A stretch of 64,000 nt of DNA from Novosphingobium fuchskuhlense (GTDB lineage: Bacteria > Pseudomonadota > Alphaproteobacteria > Sphingomonadales > Sphingomonadaceae), in assembly GCF_001519075.1 (NCBI RefSeq), contig NZ_KQ954244.1:823934-887933 (forward strand), in the 5' to 3' direction. The notes below the pieces were generated by a model. The model saw only the letters and a list, made by a program, of their open reading frames with translations. It did no database searches and was not told the DNA's origin. Numbering within the stretch: the stretch's first letter is position 1; the number at the start of each line of letters is the position of its first letter. Positions 7,055 through 16,577 of this stretch are shown here, one piece after another. A program made the translations under genes and the position numbers.

Positions 7055-9982
7055 ATGACCGACGCTCCTCGCCAAGAAACCCCCGACTTTCGCTCGACCG
7101 TCTTCCTGCCGAAGACCGATTTCCCGATGAAGGCCGGCTTGCCGCAAAAGGAGCCGGGCATTCTTTCGCGCTGGCAGGGCGAAGGGCTTTATCAGCATCT
7201 GCGGGAAGCGCGGCGCGGCGCGGAGAAGTTCATTCTCCATGATGGCCCGCCTTATGCCAATGGCGACATGCATATCGGCCATGCGCTGAACCATATCCTG
7301 AAGGACATGGTGTGCCGCACGCAGAGCCTGCTCGGCAAGGACGCGCCCTATGTGCCCGGCTGGGATTGCCATGGCCTGCCCATCGAGTGGAAGGTCGAGG
7401 AAGAGTACCGCAAGAAGAAGAAGAACAAGGACGAGGTCCCGCCGGTCGAGTTCCGCGCCGAATGCCGCGCTTATGCCCAGAAGTGGGTGGACGTGCAGCG
7501 CGAACAGCTCAAGCGCCTCGGCATCCAGGGCGATTGGGACCATCCCTATCTGACGATGGACCCGGAAGCGGAAGGCACCATCGTTGCCGAACTGCTGAAG
7601 TTTGCGGAAAGCGGCCAGCTTTATCGCGGCGCGAAGCCGGTGATGTGGTCGCCGGTGGAGAAGACGGCGCTGGCGGAAGCCGAGGTCGAGTACGAGGATA
7701 TCGTTTCGACCCAGATCGACGTGGCGTTCGAGATTGTGGAATCGCCGATTGCCGGACTGGTCGGCGCGCATGCGGTGATCTGGACGACGACGCCTTGGAC
7801 GATCCCGGTGAACCAGGCTTTGGCTTATGGGCCGGAGGTTAGCTACACGTTGCTTCATACAGCTACGGGCCGATATCTGGTCGCGGCAGCTCTCGCCGAT
7901 GACTTCATCGAGCGAACAGGTCTTGAAGCCACCAAATCAAGTTCACCTCTGACAGTCGCGAATGGAGATGAAGTCGGCGTCTTCGGCGCAGACCCCCGCT
8001 CTTACTTCACATTCCCAGGGACGGCGATTGCCGGCACCATCTGCCGCCACCCGATGCACAATCTCGGCGGGTTCTTCGCCAAGCCGCGCCCCATGCTCCC
8101 CGGTGATTTCGTCACGACCGACAGCGGTACGGGCCTTGTCCATATGGCTCCGGACCATGGCGAGGACGACTTTGCGCTGTGCAAGGCCCACGGGATCGAG
8201 CCGGTGTTCGCGGTGCTGGGCGATGGCAAGTACCGCGAGGACTGGGGCTGGCTCGGCGGGCAGGGCTCGGTGATCAATCCCAAGTTCAATGCGCCGGACG
8301 GGCCGATCTGCGAGGCGCTGCGTGAGGCTGGCGGCTTGCTGGCGGCGAGCGCGGACTACAAGCATTCCTACCCGCATTCGTGGCGTTCGAAGGCCAAGGT
8401 GATCTATCGCTGCACGCCGCAGTGGTTCGTGCCGATGGACCGGGCGGTCGATATGCCACACGCCGAAAGCCGGGCGGAAAACCGCTGGGACAACGAAGGC
8501 GGGGCGCTGGAACATCCAAACGCCACGCTGCGCCAGATCGCGGTGCAGGCCATCGCGGATACGCGCTGGGTGCCCGAGAAGGGCCGCAACCGCATCGGCG
8601 CGATGGTCGAGGGGCGGCCGGACTGGGTGCTTTCGCGCCAGCGCGCGTGGGGCGTGCCGATCACGCTGTTTGTGGACCGCAAGACTGGCCAGTACCTCGA
8701 TGACCCCGCCGTCAACGCGCGGATCGTGGCGGCGGTGCGCGCGGGCGGTGTTGATGCGTGGTCCGAGGAGCGCGCGCAGGAGTATCTCGGCAGCGACTAC
8801 AAGCTGGAGGACTACGAGCGCGTCACCGACATTCTCGACGTGTGGTTCGATAGCGGCAGCACGCATGCCTTCGTGCTCGAATCGGGCAAGTGGCCCGATC
8901 TGCTGCGGCCTGAGGGCTACACCGGCCCGCATGCCGATCTCTATCTCGAAGGCTCCGACCAGCATCGCGGCTGGTTCCAGTCCTCGCTGCTGGAAGCCTG
9001 CGCCACGCGGGGCCACGCGCCCTACAAGGCGGTGCTGACCCACGGCTTCACCATGGATGCCAAGGGCATGAAGATGTCCAAGTCCTTGGGCAACACGATC
9101 TCGCCCATCGACCTGATGAAGGAATATGGCGCGGATATCCTGCGGCTGTGGGCGCTCTCGGTCGATTTCACCGAGGACCACCGGATCGGGAAGGAAATCC
9201 TCGCCGGGGTGGCCGACCAGTACCGCAAGCTGCGCAATACGTTCCGCTATCTGCTGGGCGCGCTGGATGGGTTCGACTGGGACGCGGAAGGCGTCGAGGC
9301 AAGCGAAATGCCCGAGCTGGAGCGCTACATGCTGCACCGGCTCTCGGAGCTCGATGCGACGCTGCGGCAGGCCATCGCGGACTTCGATTTCAACACCTAC
9401 ACCCGCGTGCTGATCGATTTCTGCAACGAGGACCTCTCGGCGTTCTTCTTCGATATCCGCAAGGACTGCCTCTATTGCGATGCGCCTGCGGACCCCAAGC
9501 GCCGCGCCTATCGCACGGTGCTCGATGTGCTGTTTCACGCGCTGGTGCGCTATGCTGCGCCGGTGCTGGTGTTCACGTCGGAGGAAGTGTGGACGACGCG
9601 GTTCCCGGATCGCGGCAGCGTGCATCTGGAGGCGCTGCGCGATCTGCCGGCGGACTGGCTTGATGCGGCGCTTGCCGAGCGGTTCGAAGGCCTGCGCGCG
9701 CTGCGCACCACGGTGACCGAGGCGATCGAGCCGCTGCGCCGCGACAAGGTGATCGGATCGAGCCTGCAGGCCGAAGTTGTCGTACCGGCCGGTGTGCCTG
9801 AGGCTGATCTGGCCGAACTGTTCATCACCGCGTCAGTCACGCGCGGGCAGGGCGAGGGCGTGGAAATCGTGCCGACCTCGCATCACAAGTGCGGCCGCTG
9901 CTGGCGGCACCTGCCCGAAGTGGCCGAGGACAGCGCGCTGTGCGGGCGCTGCGACGACGTTGTCGCGGGGATGGACGCGTGA
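7055..9982 (+). CDS. ileS: Isoleucine-tRNA ligase
   Basis: Charges tRNA-Ile with isoleucine and edits mischarged valine. The protein is 975 residues, the class I form. The HIGH motif is at residues 73-76 (YANGDMHIGHALNHILKD), KMSKS begins at residue 673 (MKMSKSLGN), and a C-terminal zinc ribbon carries CGRCWRHLPEVAEDSALCGRC. The region from about 7,830 to 8,020, within the CP1 editing domain, has codon choice unlike the rest of the gene (see findings). The stop overlaps the GTG start of lspA, so lspA is probably translationally coupled. Confidence 0.97.
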   Translation: MTDAPRQETPDFRSTVFLPKTDFPMKAGLPQKEPGILSRWQGEGLYQHLREARRGAEKFILHDGPPYANGDMHIGHALNHILKDMVCRTQSLLGKDAPYVPGWDCHGLPIEWKVEEEYRKKKKNKDEVPPVEFRAECRAYAQKWVDVQREQLKRLGIQGDWDHPYLTMDPEAEGTIVAELLKFAESGQLYRGAKPVMWSPVEKTALAEAEVEYEDIVSTQIDVAFEIVESPIAGLVGAHAVIWTTTPWTIPVNQALAYGPEVSYTLLHTATGRYLVAAALADDFIERTGLEATKSSSPLTVANGDEVGVFGADPRSYFTFPGTAIAGTICRHPMHNLGGFFAKPRPMLPGDFVTTDSGTGLVHMAPDHGEDDFALCKAHGIEPVFAVLGDGKYREDWGWLGGQGSVINPKFNAPDGPICEALREAGGLLAASADYKHSYPHSWRSKAKVIYRCTPQWFVPMDRAVDMPHAESRAENRWDNEGGALEHPNATLRQIAVQAIADTRWVPEKGRNRIGAMVEGRPDWVLSRQRAWGVPITLFVDRKTGQYLDDPAVNARIVAAVRAGGVDAWSEERAQEYLGSDYKLEDYERVTDILDVWFDSGSTHAFVLESGKWPDLLRPEGYTGPHADLYLEGSDQHRGWFQSSLLEACATRGHAPYKAVLTHGFTMDAKGMKMSKSLGNTISPIDLMKEYGADILRLWALSVDFTEDHRIGKEILAGVADQYRKLRNTFRYLLGALDGFDWDAEGVEASEMPELERYMLHRLSELDATLRQAIADFDFNTYTRVLIDFCNEDLSAFFFDIRKDCLYCDAPADPKRRAYRTVLDVLFHALVRYAAPVLVFTSEEVWTTRFPDRGSVHLEALRDLPADWLDAALAERFEGLRALRTTVTEAIEPLRRDKVIGSSLQAEVVVPAGVPEADLAELFITASVTRGQGEGVEIVPTSHHKCGRCWRHLPEVAEDSALCGRCDDVVAGMDA

Positions 9983-10500
9983 GGAACCGCCTCACGGGAT
10001 TTGGCCTGGCGCTCGGCGTCTTCGCGCTCGACCGTGCGATCAAGGCGCTGATGGCGGGGCCGCTCGATCTGCAGGCCGTTGGTGTCGTCAAGCTGCTGCC
10101 GTTCTTTGATCTGCGCTGGACCGAGAATTACGGCGTTTCCTACGGCATGTTCACCGCGCAATCGAGCGAGACCAAGTTCGCGCTGCTGGCGATGACCGGG
10201 CTGATCGCCTGCGGCGTGGCTGTTTGGATGCTGCGCGAGAAAGTGCTGGGCGAGATCCTCGCTCTCGCGCTCGTGCTGGGCGGCGCGCTGGGCAATATCT
10301 ACGACCGGTTCACGCGCGGATATGTGATCGATTATGCGGATTTGCATATCGGCCAGTGGCGGCCGTTCCTGATCTTCAATCTTGCCGATGCGGCGATCAC
10401 CGTGGGCGTGCTGATACTGCTTGCCCGGTCGCTGCTTTCGCGCGAAAAGCCCGCCAAATCGGCGGATGCTGCCAATGATACCGCCACGGAGACTGTTTGA
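9979..10500 (+). CDS. lspA: Lipoprotein signal peptidase (signal peptidase II)
   Basis: An inner-membrane aspartyl protease that cleaves signal peptides of diacylglyceryl-modified prolipoproteins. It has 173 residues and four predicted membrane helices. The catalytic aspartates are Asp109 in GNIYDRFTRGYVIDY and Asp137 in FNLADAAITVG. The GTG start at 9979 overlaps the ileS stop (GTGA), a common ileS-lspA arrangement. Its TGA overlaps the ATG of the next gene, itself a lipoprotein and so a likely substrate. Confidence 0.95.
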   Translation: MRNRLTGFGLALGVFALDRAIKALMAGPLDLQAVGVVKLLPFFDLRWTENYGVSYGMFTAQSSETKFALLAMTGLIACGVAVWMLREKVLGEILALALVLGGALGNIYDRFTRGYVIDYADLHIGQWRPFLIFNLADAAITVGVLILLARSLLSREKPAKSADAANDTATETV

Positions 10501-10913
10501 TGCGTAAGGCCACCTCGATCCTGATGCTTGCCGGCGGTGCGATGCTGCTCGGCGCGTGTTCGCAGGGGGGCTCGTTGTTCAACCGCATCCGGCCTGATGA
10601 ATTTGCGGTGACCCGGCAGGCCCCGCTGGTGGTGCCGCCCGATTTCGCGCTGATGCCGCCCAATCCCGGCGCGCCGCGCCCGCAGGACCTCGACAGCTCG
10701 AAGCAGGCGCTCGATGCGCTGTTCGGCGGCCCGGCTCCGCGCAGTGCCGTGGAAAGCGACGCGCTGGGCAAGGCCGGCGCTTCGGCTGTGGGCATCCGCA
10801 ACACGGTTGGCGATCCCAAGACCAAGACCGTGGCCAAGGGTGCCGCGGTGCGCGATCTGCTGGCCGCCCCCGAGGGCGACGGGCGCGAGGCGCAGGCCAG
10901 CATTCCGGGCTGA
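10500..10913 (+). CDS. DUF3035-family lipoprotein
   Basis: A 137-residue predicted lipoprotein. Residues 1-20 form a signal peptide ending in the lipobox LLGAC (Cys20). The mature part has the PDEFAVTRQAPLVVPPDF segment typical of DUF3035 proteins, followed by a Pro/Ala-rich, disordered-looking stretch. The function is unknown; in alphaproteobacteria such proteins follow lspA, as here. The ATG overlaps the lspA stop. An alternative TTG codon directly before the ATG is less likely. Confidence 0.88.
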   Translation: MRKATSILMLAGGAMLLGACSQGGSLFNRIRPDEFAVTRQAPLVVPPDFALMPPNPGAPRPQDLDSSKQALDALFGGPAPRSAVESDALGKAGASAVGIRNTVGDPKTKTVAKGAAVRDLLAAPEGDGREAQASIPG

Positions 10914-10964
10914 TTGCCTGATCCTCCCTGTTGTGGCGAAGCCCAAACGGGGAGGGCTCCAGCC

Positions 10965-12290
10965 TCAGCCGTCCAGCACCGGCGCGGCGGGGGCCGGCTT
11001 GATCCTGCTTGCCAGCAGCTTGTCGATCTTGCGGCCGTCCATATCAACCACCTCGAAGCGCCAGCCCTGATCGTGGAAGTGCTCGCCTTCGGTGGGGAGA
11101 CGCTTCAGGACCGATAGCGCGAAGCCCGCAGCCGTGGCGAAATCGCGGTCTTCGGGGAGTTCGATGCCGAGCCGGTCGGCCAAGGCATCGGCGGGGAGTG
11201 CGCCCGATAGCAGCAGCGAGCCGTCCTCGCGCTCGACGATCATCGGCGCATCGCCTTCATCGCCATGCGCGACGAAATTGCCGACGATGGCATCGAGCAG
11301 GTCGGCGGGCGTGACGATGCCTTCGAGGTGGCCATACTCGTCGTGGACAAGCGCGATGGCGATCTCGGCCTGCTGGATCACGCGCAACGCGTCCATCGTG
11401 TCGAGCTGGTCGGGCACGATCGCGGGCTTCTTCATCAGCCGGGCGAGGATGACCTTGCGCCCGCGCAGCAGCACGGAGAGCACGTCGCGCACCTTGACCA
11501 CGCCGACGACATTGTCGACCGAACCATCGGCCACGAGCAGGAGCGAATGCGGGCTGTCGGCAATGGCGGCGCGCAGATCCGCCTCGGGCGCGCGGCGCTC
11601 GATCCAATGGAGTTCGGTGCGCGGGGTCATCACTTCGCGCACGGGCCGGTCGGCGAGGCGCATGATGCCGGTCATCAGCGCGCGTTCGTCTTCCTCGATC
11701 ACGCCGGAGCGGGTCGCCTCGGCGAAGATCATGTGGAGTTCCTCGGCTGTAACGTCCTGCTCGCTGGTGCGGTTCACGCCGAACAGGCGCAGCAGGAACG
11801 AGGAGGAGCTGTCGAGCGTCCAGACGAAGGGGGCGGTCATGCGGGCCATGAGCTGCATCGGCGCGGCGGCGACGATCGCGATGGGCTCGGCCGCGCGCAG
11901 GGCGAGCTGCTTGGGCACGAGTTCGCCGACAACCAGGCTGAGGAAGGTGGTCACCGCGATCACGAGCACGAAGCCCACGATAGGAGCCCATTCGCCGGGC
12001 AGGCCGAGCGCGGCGAGGCGCTCACCGGTCGGCCCGCCGAGGCTGGCGCCGGAATAGGCGCCGGCGACGATGCCGATGAGTGTGATGCCGATTTGCGCCG
12101 TGGAGAGCAGTTTGCCGGGGTCCGCCGCCAGTTCGAGCGCCAGTTTCGCGCCCTTGCTGCCGCCCTCTGCCGCGACTTTCAGCCGGGCTGGACGTGCCGA
12201 GACAATCGCCAGTTCCGTCATGGAAAACAGGCCGTTGAGAAGGACCAGCCCAAGAATGATGAAGGCGTCGGGCCAAGGATAAGGGGTCAC
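10965..12290 (-). CDS. CNNM/CBS-domain membrane protein (hemolysin C/CorC family)
   Basis: About 441 residues: an N-terminal DUF21/CNNM membrane domain with about four helices (ILGLVLLNGLFSMTELAIVS is characteristic), two CBS domains at about 200-330 that usually bind adenylates, and a C-terminal CorC/HlyC domain of about 80 residues. Relatives affect magnesium/cobalt efflux or membrane stress; despite the hemolysin name, toxicity is not implied. I place the start at GTG 12290, giving MTPYPWPDAFIILGL as in related proteins; an ATG at 12323 would add 11 residues. Neither has a strong ribosome-binding site. It is divergent from the OmpA-like lipoprotein. Confidence 0.88.
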   Translation of the reverse strand: MTPYPWPDAFIILGLVLLNGLFSMTELAIVSARPARLKVAAEGGSKGAKLALELAADPGKLLSTAQIGITLIGIVAGAYSGASLGGPTGERLAALGLPGEWAPIVGFVLVIAVTTFLSLVVGELVPKQLALRAAEPIAIVAAAPMQLMARMTAPFVWTLDSSSSFLLRLFGVNRTSEQDVTAEELHMIFAEATRSGVIEEDERALMTGIMRLADRPVREVMTPRTELHWIERRAPEADLRAAIADSPHSLLLVADGSVDNVVGVVKVRDVLSVLLRGRKVILARLMKKPAIVPDQLDTMDALRVIQQAEIAIALVHDEYGHLEGIVTPADLLDAIVGNFVAHGDEGDAPMIVEREDGSLLLSGALPADALADRLGIELPEDRDFATAAGFALSVLKRLPTEGEHFHDQGWRFEVVDMDGRKIDKLLASRIKPAPAAPVLDG

Positions 12291-12447
12291 GCAAAGGGCG
12301 CTAGCAGATTTGCGCTGCCGCATGAAGGCCTGCTATTCGGCTCGCGTTCAGGATGAAACGGCGATTAGGCTCGCTGGGACCGCAAGAGGCGGCAGCAGTT
12401 CAATGATAGGGGCTCTCCCGCGAGGGTCCGTTCACAGGGGAAGTACC

Positions 12448-13140
12448 ATGAAAATCCGGCGCGTTCTTGTCTCCAGCCTTTGCGCTGTTTCGCTCGTCAG
12501 CCTCTCGGCCTGCGTGACCGACCCCAACACCGGCCAGCAAAAGGTTTCGCGCACCGCGATCGGCGCAGGTGGCGGCGCGCTGGCGGGTCTGCTGCTGGGC
12601 GGTCTGATCGGCGGCGGCACCGGGCGCATCATCGGTGCCGGCATCGGCGGCGTGGCGGGTGCGGCGGTCGGCTACACCTACGACAAGCAGATCAAGCAGC
12701 TGCGCGAGCAGACTGCGGGCACCGGCGTCGATGTCTCTCCGGTCGATGGTGGCAAGGCGATTCTCGTCAACCTGCCCAACGGCGTGACCTTCGATACCGA
12801 CAGCACGGTGATCAAGCCGGCCTTCCGCGACACGCTCGACAAGGTGGCACAGAGCCTCGTGCAGTATCCGGATTCGCTGATCGACGTTTACGGGTACACC
12901 GATTCGACCGGCTCGGAAGCGTACAACATGACGCTATCGCAGAACCGGGCGCGCGCCGTGGCCGACTATCTGGCCTCGCGCGGGGTGAACCCGGGCCGCG
13001 TCCGCAGCCAAGGCTATGGCGAGTCCAACCCGGTGGCATCGAACGCAACCGAAGAAGGCCGCTCGGCCAACCGCCGCGTGGAAATCAAGATCGTGCCCGT
13101 GACGCAGGAAGACGTGGCGCGGGCGCGTTCCGGCCAGTAA
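12448..13140 (+). CDS. OmpA-family outer-membrane lipoprotein
   Basis: A 230-residue protein with a signal peptide ending in SLSAC (lipid-modified Cys22), a Gly-rich glycine-zipper segment at about 40-75 that may insert in membrane, and a C-terminal OmpA peptidoglycan-binding domain (YGYTDSTGSEAYNMTLSQNR, then RSANRRVEI). It probably links outer membrane and cell wall. This layout matches YiaD-type proteins. The start is set at the ATG after AGGGGAAG. A 7-bp stem without a T run (13157-13163/13179-13185) follows the gene. Confidence 0.93.
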   Translation: MKIRRVLVSSLCAVSLVSLSACVTDPNTGQQKVSRTAIGAGGGALAGLLLGGLIGGGTGRIIGAGIGGVAGAAVGYTYDKQIKQLREQTAGTGVDVSPVDGGKAILVNLPNGVTFDTDSTVIKPAFRDTLDKVAQSLVQYPDSLIDVYGYTDSTGSEAYNMTLSQNRARAVADYLASRGVNPGRVRSQGYGESNPVASNATEEGRSANRRVEIKIVPVTQEDVARARSGQ

Positions 13141-13215
13141 AAAGATCATGTGCTTCAGCCGGGTTGACGAAGCGTCGGCCCGGCTGGCATCGCTCCGGAC
13201 AAAGGAGTCCGGAGC

Positions 13216-14217
13216 ATGACCTTTACCCGCCGCACGATTGGCGCCCACGAGACCAACCCCATCGGCCTTGGCTGCATGTCGCTGAGCTGGGCCTATGGCA
13301 CGCCGCCTTCGGACGAGGACGGCAAGCGCCTGCTCGCACGCGCGCTGGACCTTGGTTATGACCACCTCGATACCGCGCGGATCTATGGCGACGGGCACAA
13401 CGAGACGCTGATCGGCGAGGCGCTTTCGGGCCAGCGCAACCGCTTCTTCCTCGCCAGCAAGACCGGGATCATCGTCGACGGCAAGGCGCGGCGGATCGAT
13501 TGCAAGCCAGAAACGATCCGGGGCGCGCTCGAAACCTCGCTGCGGCTGCTCAAGACCGACCACATCGACCTCTATTACCTCCACCGCCGCGATTTCACCG
13601 TGCCGATCGAGGAATCGGTCGGCGCGCTGGGTGATCTGGTGCGCGAGGGGAAGATCGGCGGGATCGGCCTCTCCGAAATGTCCGCCGAAACGGTGCGCCG
13701 CGCCCATGCCGAACACCCCATCGCCGCGCTGCAGACCGAATACTCGCCGATGACGCGCAATCCTGAGATCGCGGTGCTGGATGTGTGCCGCGAGCTGGGG
13801 ATCACTTTCGTGGCGTTCTCGCCGGTGTGCCGGGGCCTGCTGGTGGACGAACGGCCCGATCCCGCCGCGATGCCCAAGAGCGATATCCGCCCCAACATGC
13901 CGCGCTTTCAAGGCGACAACTGGGCGCATAACCTGAGCCTTGCCGAAGCCTTTGCCGCGCTGGCCGCGCGCGAGGGCGTGACGGCGGCGCAGCTGGCGCT
14001 CGGCTGGGTGCTGGCGCGCGGGCCGCATGTTGTGGCGATTCCGGGCACGTCGCGGCAGGATCATCTGGCCGAGAATATTGCGCGGTGGGATTGGGAACCC
14101 TCCGCCGCGCTGGTCGCCGAGGTGGATGCGCTGATCAATCACCAGACCGTGGCGGGGCACCGCTATGGGCCGGTGATGCAGGCGACGATTGATACGGAAG
14201 AGTTTGAGGCGGCCTAA
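13216..14217 (+). CDS. Aldo/keto reductase
   Basis: A 333-residue NADPH-dependent oxidoreductase of the AKR superfamily. The catalytic tetrad is visible: Asp in YDHLDTARIYGDG, Tyr in the same segment, Lys in FLASKTGI and His in LYYLHRRD. The cofactor end is VVAIPGTSRQDHLAEN. It resembles the YghZ/AKR12-13-like group that uses small aldehydes and ketones; the physiological substrate cannot be told from sequence. The gene stands alone with a purine-rich AAAGGAG upstream. An intergenic repeat follows its stop. Confidence 0.92.
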   Translation: MTFTRRTIGAHETNPIGLGCMSLSWAYGTPPSDEDGKRLLARALDLGYDHLDTARIYGDGHNETLIGEALSGQRNRFFLASKTGIIVDGKARRIDCKPETIRGALETSLRLLKTDHIDLYYLHRRDFTVPIEESVGALGDLVREGKIGGIGLSEMSAETVRRAHAEHPIAALQTEYSPMTRNPEIAVLDVCRELGITFVAFSPVCRGLLVDERPDPAAMPKSDIRPNMPRFQGDNWAHNLSLAEAFAALAAREGVTAAQLALGWVLARGPHVVAIPGTSRQDHLAENIARWDWEPSAALVAEVDALINHQTVAGHRYGPVMQATIDTEEFEAA

Positions 14218-14244
14218 CTCCACACTGTGTCATCCCCGTTTTTT

Positions 14245-14327
14245 CGTCATTCCCGCCTTCGAGGGAATGACGAAGGGTGCGCGCGCGGACGCTGGGTATG
14301 ATGCTTCGACAAGCTCGGCATGAGCGG
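14245..14327. repeat. REP-like intergenic repeat
   Basis: A perfect inverted repeat with 10-bp arms (CGTCATTCCC at 14245-14254, GGGAATGACG at 14263-14272) is followed at 14304-14327 by CTTCGACAAGCTCGGCATGA. Both units resemble intergenic elements dispersed in many sphingomonad and other proteobacterial genomes (from memory). It lies between two convergent genes and may also help end transcription. Confidence 0.6.
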
Positions 14328-14377
14328 CGTCGGGGGTGCAGTAGAAACCGATGGCGGTGGGGTGTGGTCCGGCGGAG

Positions 14378-15154
14378 TTAAGCCATCCGGCTCGCGCGTT
14401 CCGCCAGCCGGTCCACCGCCGCCGCGTGAATCGCGGGCGCTGCCGCCAGCAAGCCAAACGCGCGGGGGTCGCGCTTGTTATAGGCCAGCGGCGCGCCGAA
14501 GGCGTCGCTCACCGCCGCGCCGGCTTCGCGCGCAATCAGGGTCGCGGCGGCGATGTCCCATTCGTAGCCCCAGCGCAGGGTGGCGAGGAGGTCGGCTTCG
14601 TTGGCGGCGACCATGGCGATGCGGAGCGCGATGGAGTTGGGCTTGTCGACGAGGATGAGGTCGTGGTCGACGCGGGGGAGGGCGTCTGCGGGAACGCGGG
14701 CTCCGGTGAGTTCGAGGCGGTTGCTGGCGGTCAACGGCATGTCGTTGCGGGTCGCGCCTTGTCCGGCGATGGCCTCCCAGTATTCGCCGCGGGCGGGGGC
14801 ATCGAGCGCGCCGATGAGGGGGCGGCCTTCGGAAATGAGCGCGACGGAGACGGCCCAGCCGGGGCGGCCACGCACGAAATCGCGGGTGCCGTCTATCGGA
14901 TCGACCAGCCAGCACAGGCCTTTGCCGAGGCGGGACGGGTCGTCGACGGTTTCTTCCGAGAGCCAGCCGGCGGAGGGCAGGAGGGCGCCCAGTTCCTGCT
15001 TGAGGTAGGTATCGACGGCGAGATCGGCGGCGGAGACGGGGTTGTTCGGGGACTTGTCCCACACTTCGAGCGCGTGGCCGTGGCCGGGCCAGCTGGCGAG
15101 GGCCAGACGTCCGGCTTCGGCCATGATGGCGCGGAAGCGGTCGAAATCGATCAT
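14378..15154 (-). CDS. Inositol monophosphatase-family phosphatase (CysQ-like)
   Basis: A 258-residue Mg-dependent, lithium-sensitive-type phosphatase. The family signature is intact: WLSEETVDD supplies a metal ligand, [14 protein letters not shown] is the central motif, and [15 protein letters not shown] is the C-terminal motif. The length and the GTRDF form suit 3'(2'),5'-bisphosphate nucleotidase CysQ or a related 3'-phosphoadenosine phosphatase rather than a true inositol enzyme, but the substrate is not proven. It starts at MIDFDRF and is divergent from sucC. Confidence 0.85.
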   Translation of the reverse strand: MIDFDRFRAIMAEAGRLALASWPGHGHALEVWDKSPNNPVSAADLAVDTYLKQELGALLPSAGWLSEETVDDPSRLGKGLCWLVDPIDGTRDFVRGRPGWAVSVALISEGRPLIGALDAPARGEYWEAIAGQGATRNDMPLTASNRLELTGARVPADALPRVDHDLILVDKPNSIALRIAMVAANEADLLATLRWGYEWDIAAATLIAREAGAAVSDAFGAPLAYNKRDPRAFGLLAAAPAIHAAAVDRLAERASRMA

Positions 15155-15374
15155 CGCCGTTTGCGATGCGGGTTTGGCGGGCTCGGCGCAAGGGGCTCGT
15201 GAGGTGGACGGGCCTGTCGTGCATTCGTATTCGGTACCGCAGGCGGCGAATGCATCCCTGCAGGCGCAATTGGGGTGTGCGAACCCTTTTCAAGCCTTTA
15301 GTCGTGTGCTTAAGGCAGCGCGACCTTACGGGTTCAATCCGCAGCTCTCCTTCTCTCTGACGCGGGGATCACGC

Positions 15375-16574
15375 ATGAACGTTCATGAATATCAGGCCAA
15401 GGAATTGCTCAGCCGTTTTGGCGTCGGCATTCCGGCGGGCATTGCTGCCCTGACCGTTGAAGAAGCGGTTGCCGCCGCGAAGCAGCTGCCCGGGCCGCTC
15501 TATGTGGTGAAGGCGCAGATCCACGCTGGTGGCCGCGGCAAGGGCAAGTTCAAGGAACTCCCCGCCGATGCCAAGGGCGGCGTCCGGCTGGCCAAGTCGG
15601 TCGAGGAGGTCGAGGCCTTCGCCAGGGAAATGCTCGGCAACACGCTGGTGACGGTGCAGACCGGCGCGGCGGGCAAGCAGGTCAACCGGCTCTACGTCAC
15701 CGATGGCGTCGATATCGCCAAGGAATACTACCTCTCGATGGTGGTGGACCGCGCGACCGGCCGGGTGGCGATGATCGTCTCGACCGAAGGCGGCATGGAC
15801 ATCGAAGAAGTGGCGCACTCGACGCCCGAGAAGATCGCGACGATCACCATCGATCCGGCGCAGGGCTTCATGCCGCACCACGGCCGTGCCGTGGGCTATG
15901 CACTGAAGCTGACGGGCGAGCTCAACAAGCAGGCGGGCACGATCGCCAAGCAGCTCTACACCGCGTTCATGGCGCTCGATTGCGACATGCTGGAGATCAA
16001 CCCTCTGGTGGAAACCAAGGACGGGAATCTCCTGGTGCTCGACACCAAGATGAGCTTCGATTCGAACGCCCTCTACCGCCACCCCGATGTCGTCGCCCTG
16101 CGTGACGAGACCGAGGAAGACCCGGCGGAGATCGAAGCCAGCAAGTACGACCTCGCCTACATCAAGCTCGACGGCAACATCGGCTGCATGGTGAACGGCG
16201 CCGGCCTTGCCATGGCGACGATGGACATCATCAAGCTGAACGGCGAATTCCCGGCCAACTTCCTCGATGTGGGCGGCGGCGCCACCACCGAGAAGGTGAC
16301 GGCGGCGTTCAAGCTGATCCTTTCGGATCCGGCGGTGAAGGGCATTCTCGTCAACATCTTCGGCGGGATCATGAAGTGCGACATCATCGCCGACGGCATC
16401 GTTGCCGCCGCGAAGGAAGTGAACCTTCAGGTTCCGCTCGTCGTGCGCCTCGAAGGCACCAACGTGCAGCAGGGCAAGGACATCCTTGCCGGCTCCGGTC
16501 TCCCCATCGTTCCTGCCAACGACCTTGGCGATGCCGCGCAGAAGATCGTGGCCGCCGTTCGGAAGGTTTCCTGA
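15375..16574 (+). CDS. sucC: Succinate-CoA ligase, beta subunit
   Basis: With SucD, it converts succinyl-CoA, ADP (or GDP) and phosphate to succinate and ATP (or GTP) in the TCA cycle. The subunit has 399 residues, starts [12 protein letters not shown], has the ATP-grasp segment [16 protein letters not shown], and ends in the C-terminal domain with [10 protein letters not shown] and RLEGTNV. sucD begins three bases after the stop. A gap of about 220 bases upstream should contain the promoter. Downstream genes produce succinyl-CoA from propionyl-CoA, so the placement is metabolically coherent. Confidence 0.97.
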   Translation: MNVHEYQAKELLSRFGVGIPAGIAALTVEEAVAAAKQLPGPLYVVKAQIHAGGRGKGKFKELPADAKGGVRLAKSVEEVEAFAREMLGNTLVTVQTGAAGKQVNRLYVTDGVDIAKEYYLSMVVDRATGRVAMIVSTEGGMDIEEVAHSTPEKIATITIDPAQGFMPHHGRAVGYALKLTGELNKQAGTIAKQLYTAFMALDCDMLEINPLVETKDGNLLVLDTKMSFDSNALYRHPDVVALRDETEEDPAEIEASKYDLAYIKLDGNIGCMVNGAGLAMATMDIIKLNGEFPANFLDVGGGATTEKVTAAFKLILSDPAVKGILVNIFGGIMKCDIIADGIVAAAKEVNLQVPLVVRLEGTNVQQGKDILAGSGLPIVPANDLGDAAQKIVAAVRKVS

Positions 16575-16577
16575 ACC

